Shown: positions 1-8,943 of the stretch, in pieces
Layout of the letters: every line of letters starts with the position of its first letter
How positions within the stretch are numbered: position 1 is the first letter of the stretch
From: Pyrinomonadaceae bacterium MAG19_C2-C3
Lineage (GTDB): Bacteria > Acidobacteriota > Blastocatellia > Pyrinomonadales > Pyrinomonadaceae
Direction: 5' to 3'
Length of the DNA stretch: 63,219 bases
Assembly (NCBI GenBank): GCA_024330265.1
Contig: JANDLT010000026.1
Coordinates: 1-63,219, forward strand
Notes under the pieces: generated by a model
Database searches by the model: none
Told to the model about the DNA's origin: nothing
What the model saw: the letters and a program-made list of their open reading frames with translations, nothing else
Made by a program: the position numbers and the translations under genes

Positions 1-156
1 AACTTGTGCCCACCCTCGCCCGCCCCGACAGTCCGGACACACACCACCCGCCCGTTTGGCGCCCGCCGCGGCCCCCCGCGGTCGGTCACGCCGGTCACCG
101 CCCGCCTCCAAACAACCTTAACTTAATGCCATTGCCTGTCAGGGGCTTCAGCGTGT
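1..156. other. GC-rich end of window, no gene recognised
   Basis: The first 120 bases are markedly richer in GC than the rest of the window and contain short runs of C and G. No convincing open frame, RNA gene or terminator is visible. It may be the edge of a feature lying outside the window. Confidence 0.4.
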
Positions 157-190
157 GATGATACGTCATCCCCACGGCGTTAGCCGTGGG
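157..190. repeat. two adjacent small hairpins, remnant of a hairpin-array element
   Basis: GATGA-TACG-TCATC (157-170) is followed directly by CCCACGGC-GTTA-GCCGTGGG (171-190). The second hairpin has the GGC-n-GCC centre seen in the hairpin arrays at 20398-20612 and 23428-23634. The bases after it (TGGGCTATGATT, then TGCC) resemble the right part of the 20 kb array. This is probably a truncated member of that group. Confidence 0.5.
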
Positions 191-246
191 CTATGATTAT
201 GCCGCCACTTGCGTGGCTCAAATCCTGACCTCGAACTGACGTTAAG

Positions 247-304
247 CAGAATCCTGCTTCCGCCTTTACTTTCGCCCTTCGATTTTCGACTTTCTACTTT
301 CGAC
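247..304. repeat. one-armed heptamer array at the lpxC 3' end
   Basis: Read on the minus strand, this is a run of degenerate 7-mers: GTCGAAA, GTAGAAA, GTCGAAA, ATCGAAG, GGCGAAA and so on. It belongs to the family of 7-bp-periodic arrays found elsewhere in the window. Here only one arm is clear and no complementary partner lies nearby. It encodes the last eleven or so residues of LpxC and supplies its stop codon. Confidence 0.65.
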
Positions 305-1171
305 AATCTCCCACGCCGCGCGCTCATGCAGAAGTTTGGCGATGAGTTCGGTGTGAAGCAAGTGACCGCTTCGGTTCGCGGTGACACGCCCCAAGAGCGG
401 CATCCCGACGAGAGCCAAGTCGCCTATGATGTCGAGGATTTTGTGGCGCACAAATTCATCACGCCAGCGCGTGCCTTCGGGGTTGAGGATTGAATCGGGC
501 GTTAAGACGACGGCGTTATCGAGCGAACCACCACGCGCGAGATTGGCGCGGCGCAAGGCTTCGATTTCCGCGAGAAAGCCGAACGTGCGCGCCGGTGCGA
601 TGTCGCGTTTATAGCTCTCGGCGTCACCAACCGTGAAGGTGTAATTTTGAATTCCGATGCGCGGATGCGCGAAGTCAATCGTGCAATCAATCTCATAATT
701 CGCGCACGGTTCGATTGAGATGCGACGCACCACGCCACGTTCGGTTTGTTCGACGGAAACCATGCGCCGCACTTCGAGAGCGCGCCGCGAAACGCTCTGT
801 TCTTCGACGCCCGCCGCTTCGATTAAGCGCACGAAGTCGCCCGCCGAACCGTCCATAATCGGAAGTTCCAGATTGTCAATTTCAAGATACACGTTATCCA
901 CGTTCATCCCGCGCAACGCCGACAATAAATGCTCGACGGTTGAAAGCAGCACGCCCGTGTGCATGAGCGTGGTCGCGTAAGAACAACTCGAAACATATTC
1001 GACGGAAGCCGGAATCTCGAAGCCGTTAAGGTCAACGCGCACGAACATGTATCCGGTGTCGGGCGGCGCGGGCAGCATACGCAGACGAACGGGGACGGCG
1101 GTATGTAACCCTATGCCTTCGGTTTCAACGGTGCGTTGCAGTGTGCGTTGTCGTGTGTGATGTGAAGTCAA
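266..1171 (-). CDS. lpxC: UDP-3-O-acyl-N-acetylglucosamine deacetylase LpxC
   Basis: This is the zinc-dependent deacetylase that commits UDP-3-O-acyl-GlcNAc to lipid A synthesis in the cytosol. Its presence indicates a diderm cell. The 301 residues match the usual length and two-domain layout. Zinc and catalytic residues are visible: H81 in TVEHLLSAL, H243 and D247 in RHKILDIIGDLAL, and H270 in SGHLLHTEL. The N-terminus QRTLQRTVETEGIGLHT is typical of the family. The last residues (ESRKSKIEGRK, 291-301) come from a 7-bp repeat array and lie beyond the conserved fold, so they look like a tail acquired when the array replaced the original stop. The gene diverges from polA across about 240 bp. 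Confidence 0.96.
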   Translation of the reverse strand: MTSHHTRQRTLQRTVETEGIGLHTAVPVRLRMLPAPPDTGYMFVRVDLNGFEIPASVEYVSSCSYATTLMHTGVLLSTVEHLLSALRGMNVDNVYLEIDNLELPIMDGSAGDFVRLIEAAGVEEQSVSRRALEVRRMVSVEQTERGVVRRISIEPCANYEIDCTIDFAHPRIGIQNYTFTVGDAESYKRDIAPARTFGFLAEIEALRRANLARGGSLDNAVVLTPDSILNPEGTRWRDEFVRHKILDIIGDLALVGMPLLGRVTANRSGHLLHTELIAKLLHERAAWEIVESRKSKIEGRK

Positions 1172-1408
1172 GAAAGGATGTTCTCCCGACGGTGCGCTAT
1201 CCTACAAGTTTGTTAGAGTCAGCTTTGTTTGCAAAGAACATGCCTTGCTTCAAGTCCGTCAATTAAAAGCCAAAGTGCGTCTTGAACCTCTCTCGTGTGG
1301 CGAACGGGCGACGATTGTGCGGTGTATTCGCCACATTCGTCGCCCGTATTTCATAAGCCGCAAGTCGTGGTTGACACGTTTCGGATGCGACTCATATCAT
1401 CGGCAAAC

Positions 1409-4375
1409 ATGCCCGCAAAAAAAGTCACTAAACACGCCGCCAACGATACGGCGGCATCGCCAAAGGATGCGCCGATGGATGCGATGTTCGCATCCCATGA
1501 CGCGCCCGCCGACGCCCAACCCGAAACCTCTGAACCTGCGACGCTCGTTTCGCTTGCTCACGATTCCGCCGCCGAAGATGAGACAACACAGACGACGGAC
1601 GCGCCGCCCGAACGTGTGTTTTTGATTGACGCGATGTCGCACATCTTCCGCGCGTTCTTCGCTCCGATGGGAATGCGGCAAGAGCCTTTAACGAACAGTC
1701 GCGGGCAAGTCACGCAAGCCGTCTTCATCTTCACGAGTATGCTTCGCAAGTTGCTCGAAGATGAGAAGCCGCACTACGTCGCCGCCGTCTTCGAGAGCAG
1801 CGCGCCGACGTTTCGCCGTACTGCGGTTGATACTTACAAGGCAAACCGTGCCGCGATGCCCGATGAACTCACGTCGCAAATTCCTTATATCGAACGTGTC
1901 TGTCAGGTGTTCAACATCCCCATGTTGCGCGCCGAAACCTTTGAAGCCGACGACGTAATCGGCACGCTCGCAGTGCAAGCCGCGAGTCGTAATTTACAAG
2001 CCGTCATCGTCTCGAACGATAAGGATATGTGCCAGTTGGTGCGCGACCCGCTCATCGTGTGTATGCGAAACAATTCGCAGAACGTCAAACGCAAAGAACC
2101 CGTGCCGCCCGTCGAATGGTGCGATGAAGCGTGGGTTGAAAAGAAGTTTGAAGTCCCGCCCGGTCAAATCGTTGACCTGCTCGGTTTAATGGGCGACTCG
2201 GTTGATAACATTCCGGGCGCGCCCGGTATCGGTGCGAAAGGCGCGGTCGCCGTTATCAAGCAGTTCGGTTCGATTGATGAAGCGTTGCGGCGCGCCGACG
2301 AAGTCAAACATAAAACCTATCGTGAATCGCTCAAGAATAACGTCGAGATAATCCAACAATCGAAAGACCTTGCGACGCTTCGCACAGACGCGCCTATCAC
2401 GCTTGACCTCGATGCGTTGCGCGTTCGTCCGCCCGATACGGCGGCGGCTTACGCCCTGTTTGCCGAACTCGAATTCAAAAGCTTGATGCGGGAATTTGCC
2501 GGTGGCGCGGTGGAGTTTGAGCGCGAAGCGACAACCGAACGACGGTATCGCATCGTCAATACGCTTGTTGATTTAGACGGCTTTGTGCGCGGTTTGTGGG
2601 ACGCGGACAACTGGGGTTTTGCGATTGCCGATGTCGCGCCGGATGAGACACACGAGAAAAATAAAGCGACGGAAACAGACGCCGTTTTAAGCGACGATGA
2701 ACACGAAGCGACGCACATCGAAGCGACGCACAGCGAACCGCCCACCGCGCGACTTCCACAGGGCATCGCCATTTCAACTGCCGCGAACACGGCGACATAC
2801 ATTGACCTCGAAAACTTCGCGGGCGGCAGCGAAGCGGCGATTGAAAAACTGCGCGACGTGTTCACGAACGGATTGCTGTCAAAGTGTGTTCACGATTTGA
2901 AACGTGCGACCGGATTGTTTGAAATCCTCGACATCGAACTCGAAGGCGTGAACGACGATACGATGCTCGCCGCTTACTTACTCGACCCGCTTCGCTCGCG
3001 TTATGAACTCGTCACGCTCGCAAGTGAAGCCGTTGGCGCACGCGATGTGACGGACGCTCCCGACGGTTGGACGCCGCACGCATGGCGAAGCGCGCAAGCC
3101 GCCGACCTGACCGCGCAGACCGCCGACGTGCTTCGCGGGCGGCTTGCCGAACAAGGCTTGGAGATGATTTACACTGAACTCGAACTCCCGCTCGCGCCTC
3201 TGCTTCATCGCATGGAGCGTGCGGGTTTGCGCGTTGATGTTCCCGTGTTGCGTGACTTGTCGAATCTGTTCGGGGCGGAGATGGCGAAACTGACGACGCG
3301 GATTTACGAACTCGCCGGACGTGAATTCAAAATCGGTTCACCCAAACAGGTCGGTGAAGTCCTCGAAGAACTCAACATCACGAAAGGTAAAAAGACGGCG
3401 GGCGGGCAAATCTCGACCGCGCGCAATGTGCTTGACGACCTCGCGCGAGATTATGAATTGCCGCGCCTGCTCATCGAATACCGCGAACTCGACAAACTCA
3501 AAACCGTGTACACCGACGCCCTTCCGACGCAAATCGGCGCGGACGGGCGCATCCATTGCCAACTCAATCAAACCGTGACCGCGACGGGAAGAATCTCAAG
3601 TTCAAATCCGAATCTTCAAAACATCCCGATTCGCACCGAACTCGGTCGCCGCATACGCCGCGCGTTTATACCGGAAGACGGTCACGTCTTCATCGCGGCG
3701 GATTATTCACAACTCGAACTACGCCTTCTCGCCCACGTCACGCGCGATGCGGAGATGCTCGACGCTTTCCAGAAAGGCGACGACATACATTCACGCACCG
3801 CGCGCCTCGTGTTTGAAGCCCGGACGCCCGAAGAACTGAAAGAGAAACGTCGCCTTGCGAAAATCGTCAACTTCGCTATCGCCTACGCCGTCGAACCTTA
3901 CGGGCTTGCGGCGCGCACCACGCTTTCGATGAAGGAAGCCAAGCAAGTCATCAAAGATTACTACGACACATATAAAGGCGTGCGTCGGTACATGGAAGAA
4001 ATCCCCGCGAAGGCGCGCACTGACGGTTTCGTGAGTTCCATGTACGGACGCCGACGCCCGCTTCCCGGCATTGACGACCGCAACGCGCAAGTGCGCGGAC
4101 GCGCCGAACGCGAAGCCATTAACATGCCGATTCAGGGTTCAGCCTCCGACATCGTGAAAACCGCGATGCTCAAAGTTGATGAAGCCCTGCGCCGTGAAAA
4201 TCTCAAAGCCCGCATGGTGATGCAGATTCACGACGAACTGCTTATCGAAGCTCCGCAAGTCGAAGCCGAACAAGTCGCCGCTCTACTCAAACGCGAAATG
4301 GAATCGGCGGTGACACTCGATGTGCCTCTGGATGTCGAAGTCGGCACGGGTTTGAATTGGATGGAGGCGAAGTGA
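1409..4375 (+). CDS. polA: DNA polymerase I
   Basis: Family A polymerase for Okazaki fragment maturation and repair. From the chosen start (MPAKKVTKHA, 988 aa) the order is: a low-complexity leader of about 60 residues, a 5' nuclease domain (VFLIDAMSHIFRAFF, FEADDVIGTLA, DLLGLMGDSVDNIPG), a degenerate 3'-5' exonuclease domain, and a polymerase domain. Motif A is DYSQLELRLLAH (D765), motif B is KIVNFAIAYAVEPYGL and motif C is QIHDELL (H941-D942-E943). An upstream ATG at 1295 is open, but its extension shows no family similarity. The usual DxE of exo motif I reads ADV, and the aspartates of motifs II and III are replaced (LKRATG; RYEL). An acidic insert of about 50 residues follows motif I. Proofreading is therefore probably absent. 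Confidence 0.96.
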   Translation: MPAKKVTKHAANDTAASPKDAPMDAMFASHDAPADAQPETSEPATLVSLAHDSAAEDETTQTTDAPPERVFLIDAMSHIFRAFFAPMGMRQEPLTNSRGQVTQAVFIFTSMLRKLLEDEKPHYVAAVFESSAPTFRRTAVDTYKANRAAMPDELTSQIPYIERVCQVFNIPMLRAETFEADDVIGTLAVQAASRNLQAVIVSNDKDMCQLVRDPLIVCMRNNSQNVKRKEPVPPVEWCDEAWVEKKFEVPPGQIVDLLGLMGDSVDNIPGAPGIGAKGAVAVIKQFGSIDEALRRADEVKHKTYRESLKNNVEIIQQSKDLATLRTDAPITLDLDALRVRPPDTAAAYALFAELEFKSLMREFAGGAVEFEREATTERRYRIVNTLVDLDGFVRGLWDADNWGFAIADVAPDETHEKNKATETDAVLSDDEHEATHIEATHSEPPTARLPQGIAISTAANTATYIDLENFAGGSEAAIEKLRDVFTNGLLSKCVHDLKRATGLFEILDIELEGVNDDTMLAAYLLDPLRSRYELVTLASEAVGARDVTDAPDGWTPHAWRSAQAADLTAQTADVLRGRLAEQGLEMIYTELELPLAPLLHRMERAGLRVDVPVLRDLSNLFGAEMAKLTTRIYELAGREFKIGSPKQVGEVLEELNITKGKKTAGGQISTARNVLDDLARDYELPRLLIEYRELDKLKTVYTDALPTQIGADGRIHCQLNQTVTATGRISSSNPNLQNIPIRTELGRRIRRAFIPEDGHVFIAADYSQLELRLLAHVTRDAEMLDAFQKGDDIHSRTARLVFEARTPEELKEKRRLAKIVNFAIAYAVEPYGLAARTTLSMKEAKQVIKDYYDTYKGVRRYMEEIPAKARTDGFVSSMYGRRRPLPGIDDRNAQVRGRAEREAINMPIQGSASDIVKTAMLKVDEALRRENLKARMVMQIHDELLIEAPQVEAEQVAALLKREMESAVTLDVPLDVEVGTGLNWMEAK

Positions 4376-4380
4376 GGGAG

Positions 4381-4462
4381 CAGTAGGCAGTAGGCAGTAG
4401 GCAGAATAAAGTAAGTCGCTCCCTGCCTTCATTCTGCCTACTGCCTACTGCCTACTGCCTAC
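4381..4462. repeat. inverted heptamer array, unit GTAGGCA
   Basis: Three GTAGGCA units plus GAAT (4383-4407) face ATTC plus four TGCCTAC units (4431-4462) across a loop of about 23 bases. The arms are perfectly complementary over about 26 bp. The element fills the gap between polA and the histidine kinase and could act as a terminator-like or mRNA-stabilising hairpin. The same unit is used at 10500-10579. Confidence 0.9.
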
Positions 4463-4470
4463 AGCTTTTT

Positions 4471-6273
4471 ATGCTTAACGAACCACCAACTACGAAAGGC
4501 GAAGCGAAGGCGGGACGCACCGTGTATCGTCGCGCGGCGGACGATGATGACAATGCATCGTCGGGTGAAGCGGCGGGCGGTTTGGCGACTCGGCTGCAAT
4601 CGCTCGCGCCGATGTTGTTGCCGTTAATCGTCGGCTTTGTCTTGCTCGTCGTAATCATCTGTCTGCTCGGTTGGCAGAGCGTCAAACGACTCAATGTCGT
4701 CAGCGATGCGGCACTCGCTTTACAGAGTCAACGCGGCGCGCAATTCAAGCTGCTGCTTGAAATCAAGACGACGCTCGGCACGCTCAACAACGAAGCCCGT
4801 GCGCGCCATGAGCAGAGCGCGCGTGACGAATTTCAATCGCCTTTGGCGAGGCGTTTGGGCAATGCGCGTAAACAAGTTGAAGCCTTACGCGAACAATTTG
4901 AGCGCACACCTTATGTCGGAACGGAAGCGGGCGCGGCGTTCCTGCGCGACCTCGATACGTTTATCGAAATCACCGAAGACGAACGACGTTATTCGCTCGA
5001 AGGCTTTGAGGCGTTTGCGCGCGTTGACGGCGGAATCGAAAATTTCCTGCGTTTAGAATCGGAAAAACAGGATGCGGTTTTACAACAGACAAACGAACTT
5101 CAACGGGCAGCGGCGCGGCGCATCATCAACTTGACGCTGTTCGCGTTGCTTGTCGGTGTTGTTATTTCCGGCGCGACGGTGTGGGAAGTGCAACGCCGCT
5201 TCCGCAGTTTGCAGCTTAGTTTATTGAACACGCGCCGCGAACGGCAATTCAGTCATCAAGTTTTAAGCAGCATGGTCAACGCCGTGGCGACGCTCGACGG
5301 GGGGGGTAATTTCCGCACCGTCAACCCGGCTTTCGTCAATCTGTTTCCCGACGCGCGCACCGGAACATCCGTGCATAGCGCGCTTGCCGCGGACGATTCG
5401 GCGCGCGTGCTTTCCACCGTCGCCGCGCAAAAAATTGACAAGCCCGCGTATCGCGGACGGTTCGTATTTGGAGAAGCATCCGGCGCAAGGACGTTCGATG
5501 CCTACGTCGCGCCGCTCCGGTTCGATGAAGAACGCGGTGCGATTTTGACGTTCGTTGATGTCACGGAAGCGGTCAACGCGGAGAGCGAATTGCGCCGCCG
5601 CGCCGCCCTCGCCGCCGTCGGGCAAGCGACCGCGCAAATCTCACACGAAATCAAAAACCCTCTTGGAAGCATACGGCTCGGCGTTTCGATGTTGCGCGAA
5701 ATGGTGACGGATGCGGAAGCACTTTCGACGATTGATTTGATTGAACGCGGCATCGCGCACTTGAATAAATTGACGGTTGACGTAACAAAGTATTCGAGTC
5801 AACGAGAACTTGAACTCGCGGCGACGGACATTCATCAAGTCATCAACGAATCGCTTGAACTCGTGCGCGACCGGACGAATGAAAAGCACATCAATATCAA
5901 AAAGAGTTTCGATGAACGGGACGTGCGCGGCATGTTCGACGCCGATGCGTTGCGTCAAATCTTCGTCAACCTTATCGCCAACGCGATTGATGCGACGGAT
6001 GAAAATGGCGTCGTCGAGATTGTGACGAAGCACACCGCCGACCGCGTGCGAATCGTGATTGCCGACGCGGGCGGCGGGATAAACGAACGCACGTTGCCGC
6101 ACCTGTTTGAGCCGTTCTTTACGACGAAGAAGCGCGGCACGGGTCTGGGTCTGGCGATTACGCGGAAGATTGTCGAACAGCACGGCGGGCGGATTGACGT
6201 TGAAAGTAAAGTCGGAGAAGGCACGCGGTTCACGGTTGAGTTACCACTGAAGAAAGTGATGAGTGATGAGTGA
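4471..6273 (+). CDS. membrane-bound PAS sensor histidine kinase
   Basis: A 600-residue two-component sensor kinase. It has an acidic cytosolic N-terminus, a membrane helix at about 49-72, an extracytoplasmic coiled-coil-like region to about 210, a second helix at about 213-235, a PAS-like domain at about 262-370, a HisKA dimerisation domain with H392 in SHEIKNPLGS, and an HATPase domain (N box NLIANAIDATD, G1 DAGGG, G2 GTGLGLAITR). No response regulator lies nearby, so the partner and signal are unknown. The C-terminal MSDE and its TGA stop are encoded by the GAGTGAT repeat array shared with the convergent hemL. Start chosen at the ATG nine bases after the upstream palindrome. Confidence 0.9.
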   Translation: MLNEPPTTKGEAKAGRTVYRRAADDDDNASSGEAAGGLATRLQSLAPMLLPLIVGFVLLVVIICLLGWQSVKRLNVVSDAALALQSQRGAQFKLLLEIKTTLGTLNNEARARHEQSARDEFQSPLARRLGNARKQVEALREQFERTPYVGTEAGAAFLRDLDTFIEITEDERRYSLEGFEAFARVDGGIENFLRLESEKQDAVLQQTNELQRAAARRIINLTLFALLVGVVISGATVWEVQRRFRSLQLSLLNTRRERQFSHQVLSSMVNAVATLDGGGNFRTVNPAFVNLFPDARTGTSVHSALAADDSARVLSTVAAQKIDKPAYRGRFVFGEASGARTFDAYVAPLRFDEERGAILTFVDVTEAVNAESELRRRAALAAVGQATAQISHEIKNPLGSIRLGVSMLREMVTDAEALSTIDLIERGIAHLNKLTVDVTKYSSQRELELAATDIHQVINESLELVRDRTNEKHINIKKSFDERDVRGMFDADALRQIFVNLIANAIDATDENGVVEIVTKHTADRVRIVIADAGGGINERTLPHLFEPFFTTKKRGTGLGLAITRKIVEQHGGRIDVESKVGEGTRFTVELPLKKVMSDE

Positions 6274-6345
6274 TGAGTGATGAGCGGAAGCAACCACGCC
6301 GTTTCAACTCATCACTCATCACTCATCACTCATCACTCATCACTA
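6256..6345. repeat. inverted heptamer array, unit GAGTGAT
   Basis: A left arm of about four GAGTGAT units (6256-6284) and a right arm of about five ATCACTC units (6308-6345) flank a loop of 23 bases. The array straddles the ends of two convergent genes, and both stop codons lie inside it. The palindrome gives both proteins the same last five residues, VMSDE. Confidence 0.92.
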
Positions 6346-7639
6346 GCCTAAATGCCGTGCGTGCCGCTTCAATCGTTTTATCAATCAATTCGTCAGTGTG
6401 CGCGAGACTCATAAAGCCCGCTTCAAATTGCGACGGCGCGAGATAGATTCCCTCATCCAGCATCGCATGAAAAAAGCGGGCGTAAAGCTCGCGGTTACTC
6501 CGGTTCGCACTCGTCCAATCCGTCACCGCTTCGTTTGTAAAGAACGTCGTGAACATCGAACCGACGCGGTTGGTCACGGTTTCAAGATTCGCATCGCGCG
6601 CCGCCTGCGCCATGCCTTCGCATAACTTTGCGCTTCGATGTTCGAGTTGTTGATACACGGCTTCGTCTTTCAAACGCCGAAGCGTGACGAGTCCGGCGGT
6701 GACGGCGAGAGGATTACCGGAGAGCGTTCCGGCTTGGTAAATAGTTCCGGCGGGGGCGATGTGGCGCATGATGTCTTTGCTCGCTCCGAACGCTCCAACG
6801 GGCAAGCCGCCGCCGATGATTTTGCCGAGCGTCGTGATGTCGGGCGTGACGTTATAAAGTTCTTGCGCTCCGCCGCGTGCGAGACGAAATCCGGTCATCA
6901 CTTCGTCGAAGATAAGCAGTGCATCGTGTCGCGTCGTGATGTCGCGCAAAGCTTGCAGGTAGCCGTCATGCGGCGCGACGCAGCCCATATTGCCGACGAC
7001 GGGTTCGATGATGACGGCGGCGATGGTCGCGCCGTGTTCCGCGAAAATGGCTTCGACGGACTCGATGTCATTAAACGGCGCGGTCAGGGTTTCACGCGCG
7101 AGGGATTCGGGAACGCCCGGTGAATCGGGTAAGCCCAAAGTCGCCACGCCGCTTCCGGCTTTGACGAGAAGGCTATCAACGTGTCCGTGATAACAACCTT
7201 CAAACTTGATGATTTTATTTTTTCCGGTGACGCCGCGCGCAAGGCGTATCGCGGAAAAGACGGCTTCCGTGCCGCTGCTCGTCATGCGTACCATTTCAAT
7301 CGAAGGCACACACTGGATGATTTCTTCCGCGAGTTCAAGTTCAAGTTCGGTCGGCGCACCAAAGGAAGTTCCGCGCATCATCACGTCTTGCAGCGCGGCG
7401 AGGACTTCATCATCGGCGTGACCTAAAATCATCGGACCCCACGAACCGACGTAATCAATGTACGTTTGCCCGTCAACATCGGTGATAAACGCGCCCTTCG
7501 CGCTCTTGATAAAACGCGGCGCACCGCCGACGGATTTGAAAGCGCGAACGGGTGAGTTGACTCCGCCGGGAAGAAGTTCGACGGCGCGCGAGAAAAGTTG
7601 TTCGGAGCGTGTGTTGTGTTTGATTTGTGGTGTACTCAT
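6326..7639 (-). CDS. hemL: glutamate-1-semialdehyde 2,1-aminomutase
   Basis: PLP enzyme of the C5 pathway that converts glutamate-1-semialdehyde to 5-aminolevulinate for tetrapyrroles. The 437 residues match the family. Landmarks are [19 protein letters not shown] at the N-terminus, the [11 protein letters not shown] segment, DEVMTGFR, the PLP lysine K273 in [14 protein letters not shown], and [12 protein letters not shown]. With hemY and hemE at 23-26 kb, the window carries three separated heme genes. The last residues (VMSDE) come from the repeat palindrome shared with the convergent kinase gene. Confidence 0.97.
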   Translation of the reverse strand: MSTPQIKHNTRSEQLFSRAVELLPGGVNSPVRAFKSVGGAPRFIKSAKGAFITDVDGQTYIDYVGSWGPMILGHADDEVLAALQDVMMRGTSFGAPTELELELAEEIIQCVPSIEMVRMTSSGTEAVFSAIRLARGVTGKNKIIKFEGCYHGHVDSLLVKAGSGVATLGLPDSPGVPESLARETLTAPFNDIESVEAIFAEHGATIAAVIIEPVVGNMGCVAPHDGYLQALRDITTRHDALLIFDEVMTGFRLARGGAQELYNVTPDITTLGKIIGGGLPVGAFGASKDIMRHIAPAGTIYQAGTLSGNPLAVTAGLVTLRRLKDEAVYQQLEHRSAKLCEGMAQAARDANLETVTNRVGSMFTTFFTNEAVTDWTSANRSNRELYARFFHAMLDEGIYLAPSQFEAGFMSLAHTDELIDKTIEAARTAFRLVMSDE

Positions 7640-7666
7640 GGTTGTTTTTTCAATGAGAAAATACTT

Positions 7667-8824
7667 TTAGCCGAAAAGAAAACTTGCGATGGAAGGTTTT
7701 TCATGCGAACGGTCATAGCCGACGAGTTCGGCGTAGGCGCGTCCCGTCAGGGTTTGGTTGCCGCGTGTGCCTTCCGCGAGGCACGCACCTTCCCAGTAGA
7801 TAATCATCGTCGTGCCGCGCGTGTCGAGTTCTTGATTCTTCATTACGGGCGTGACCCTGATGTCAATCTCGAAGCGTGGGAGACGCAGATGCCAACCACT
7901 CGGATAGACGGCGTTTGATGCGGGACTGCGCCAGTATCCGGTCGGTGTGAGTTCAAAATCTGCGGGCAAAAGATGCGTGCGCTCTCCGTCACGGTCAACG
8001 TAAGAACCGGATGAGAACGACGACGGCTTACCGTGTTTGTCTCGTATGTGATAGACCATGAGTTCCGTTTCATCGTCGAATTGAATGCTAAACCAATCCC
8101 AGCCTTTTTGATTTTCGGTTGCCGTCCACGTTCCAAATTCTCTGTCCATCCATGCCGCGCCGGTGCAGGCTTCGACCTTGCCGTCGCGTGTCAATGTGCC
8201 TTCCGCCGCCATGCGCGTATATGAAAAATAGCGTGATGCTTCGTTGTGGTCTTTGAAGGAAACGCCGTCATTGTTCGCGCCGTTTAAGGTCACGGGCTTT
8301 GCGGGTTTTAACGCGACTTCAAAGGACACGCCGTCGTGTGTCGAGGCGCGCAGGAGATGCAAGCCGTGCGCTTCGCGGATTGACCAGTTGCCGAGTTTGA
8401 GCAGGTACTTGGATGATGAGAACGTCGCCGGAAGGTCGAACGGCGAGTTCGCGCTTTTGCGATGTTCGTAGTGAAAGCGTTTTGATTCCTGTTCGGTTAA
8501 GGCGAAGTGGGCGAAGTAAATCGGGTTGGCGATAAGGCGCAAGGGAATGACGCCGAAGCGGTCGAGGTCTGTCCGCCGCTTAAAAAATACGAGTTCAAAA
8601 CCGAAGTGCGTGCCGGACTCTGTGCGAAGGTGTCCGGTGTAATACCACCATTCGGTTTGCACATCGTGGTGCGCGTAAAGGTCGCGCGGCAGTGTGACGG
8701 CGTGGTGTTCCGTGCCGTTTCGTAGAGTCGAAGGCTTGCCCGCGAACGTGTCCGCGATGCGGTCGAAGAGGTCGGATGCGGCGCGCTCAATCGGAGCGGT
8801 GAAGTTTGAATAATCAACTGTCAT
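7667..8824 (-). CDS. CrtC/AttH lipocalin-like protein
   Basis: A 385-residue protein of the carotenoid 1,2-hydratase/AttH-like (lipocalin-like) fold. The hallmarks are HHDVQTEWWYYTGHL (about 52-66), the GFELVFFKRR strand, the second-domain block GAAWMDREFGTW and the GWDWFSIQFDD segment, then MVYHIRDKHG. There is no evident signal peptide. Members include CrtC (hydration of acyclic carotenoids) and proteins encoded beside ABC exporters. No carotenoid genes or exporter lie here, so the substrate is unknown. It sits 27 bp upstream of hemL in the same direction, so co-transcription is possible. Confidence 0.85.
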   Translation of the reverse strand: MTVDYSNFTAPIERAASDLFDRIADTFAGKPSTLRNGTEHHAVTLPRDLYAHHDVQTEWWYYTGHLRTESGTHFGFELVFFKRRTDLDRFGVIPLRLIANPIYFAHFALTEQESKRFHYEHRKSANSPFDLPATFSSSKYLLKLGNWSIREAHGLHLLRASTHDGVSFEVALKPAKPVTLNGANNDGVSFKDHNEASRYFSYTRMAAEGTLTRDGKVEACTGAAWMDREFGTWTATENQKGWDWFSIQFDDETELMVYHIRDKHGKPSSFSSGSYVDRDGERTHLLPADFELTPTGYWRSPASNAVYPSGWHLRLPRFEIDIRVTPVMKNQELDTRGTTMIIYWEGACLAEGTRGNQTLTGRAYAELVGYDRSHEKPSIASFLFG

Positions 8825-8857
8825 AAAAATAAAGGCGATGATAAATTTGAGATGATT

Positions 8858-8943
8858 GGTGAATGGTAAATGGTGAATAGTGAATGGTAAAGGGATGAAC
8901 AGCTTATCTTTTACAATTCACCATTCACTATTCACTATTCACC
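8858..8943. repeat. inverted heptamer array, unit GTGAATG
   Basis: Degenerate 7-mers GGTGAAT, GGTAAAT, GGTGAAT, AGTGAAT and GGTAAAG (8858-8892) face their approximate reverse complements (about 8910-8943). The right arm provides the TAG stop of the leftward rqcH gene. The unit differs from those at neighbouring loci but has the same 7-bp period and hairpin layout. Confidence 0.88.

Noticed and set aside
6256..6345. Heptamer arrays as a possible CRISPR
   Set aside because: Units are 7 bp with no spacers and are arranged as two facing arms; no cas genes are present.
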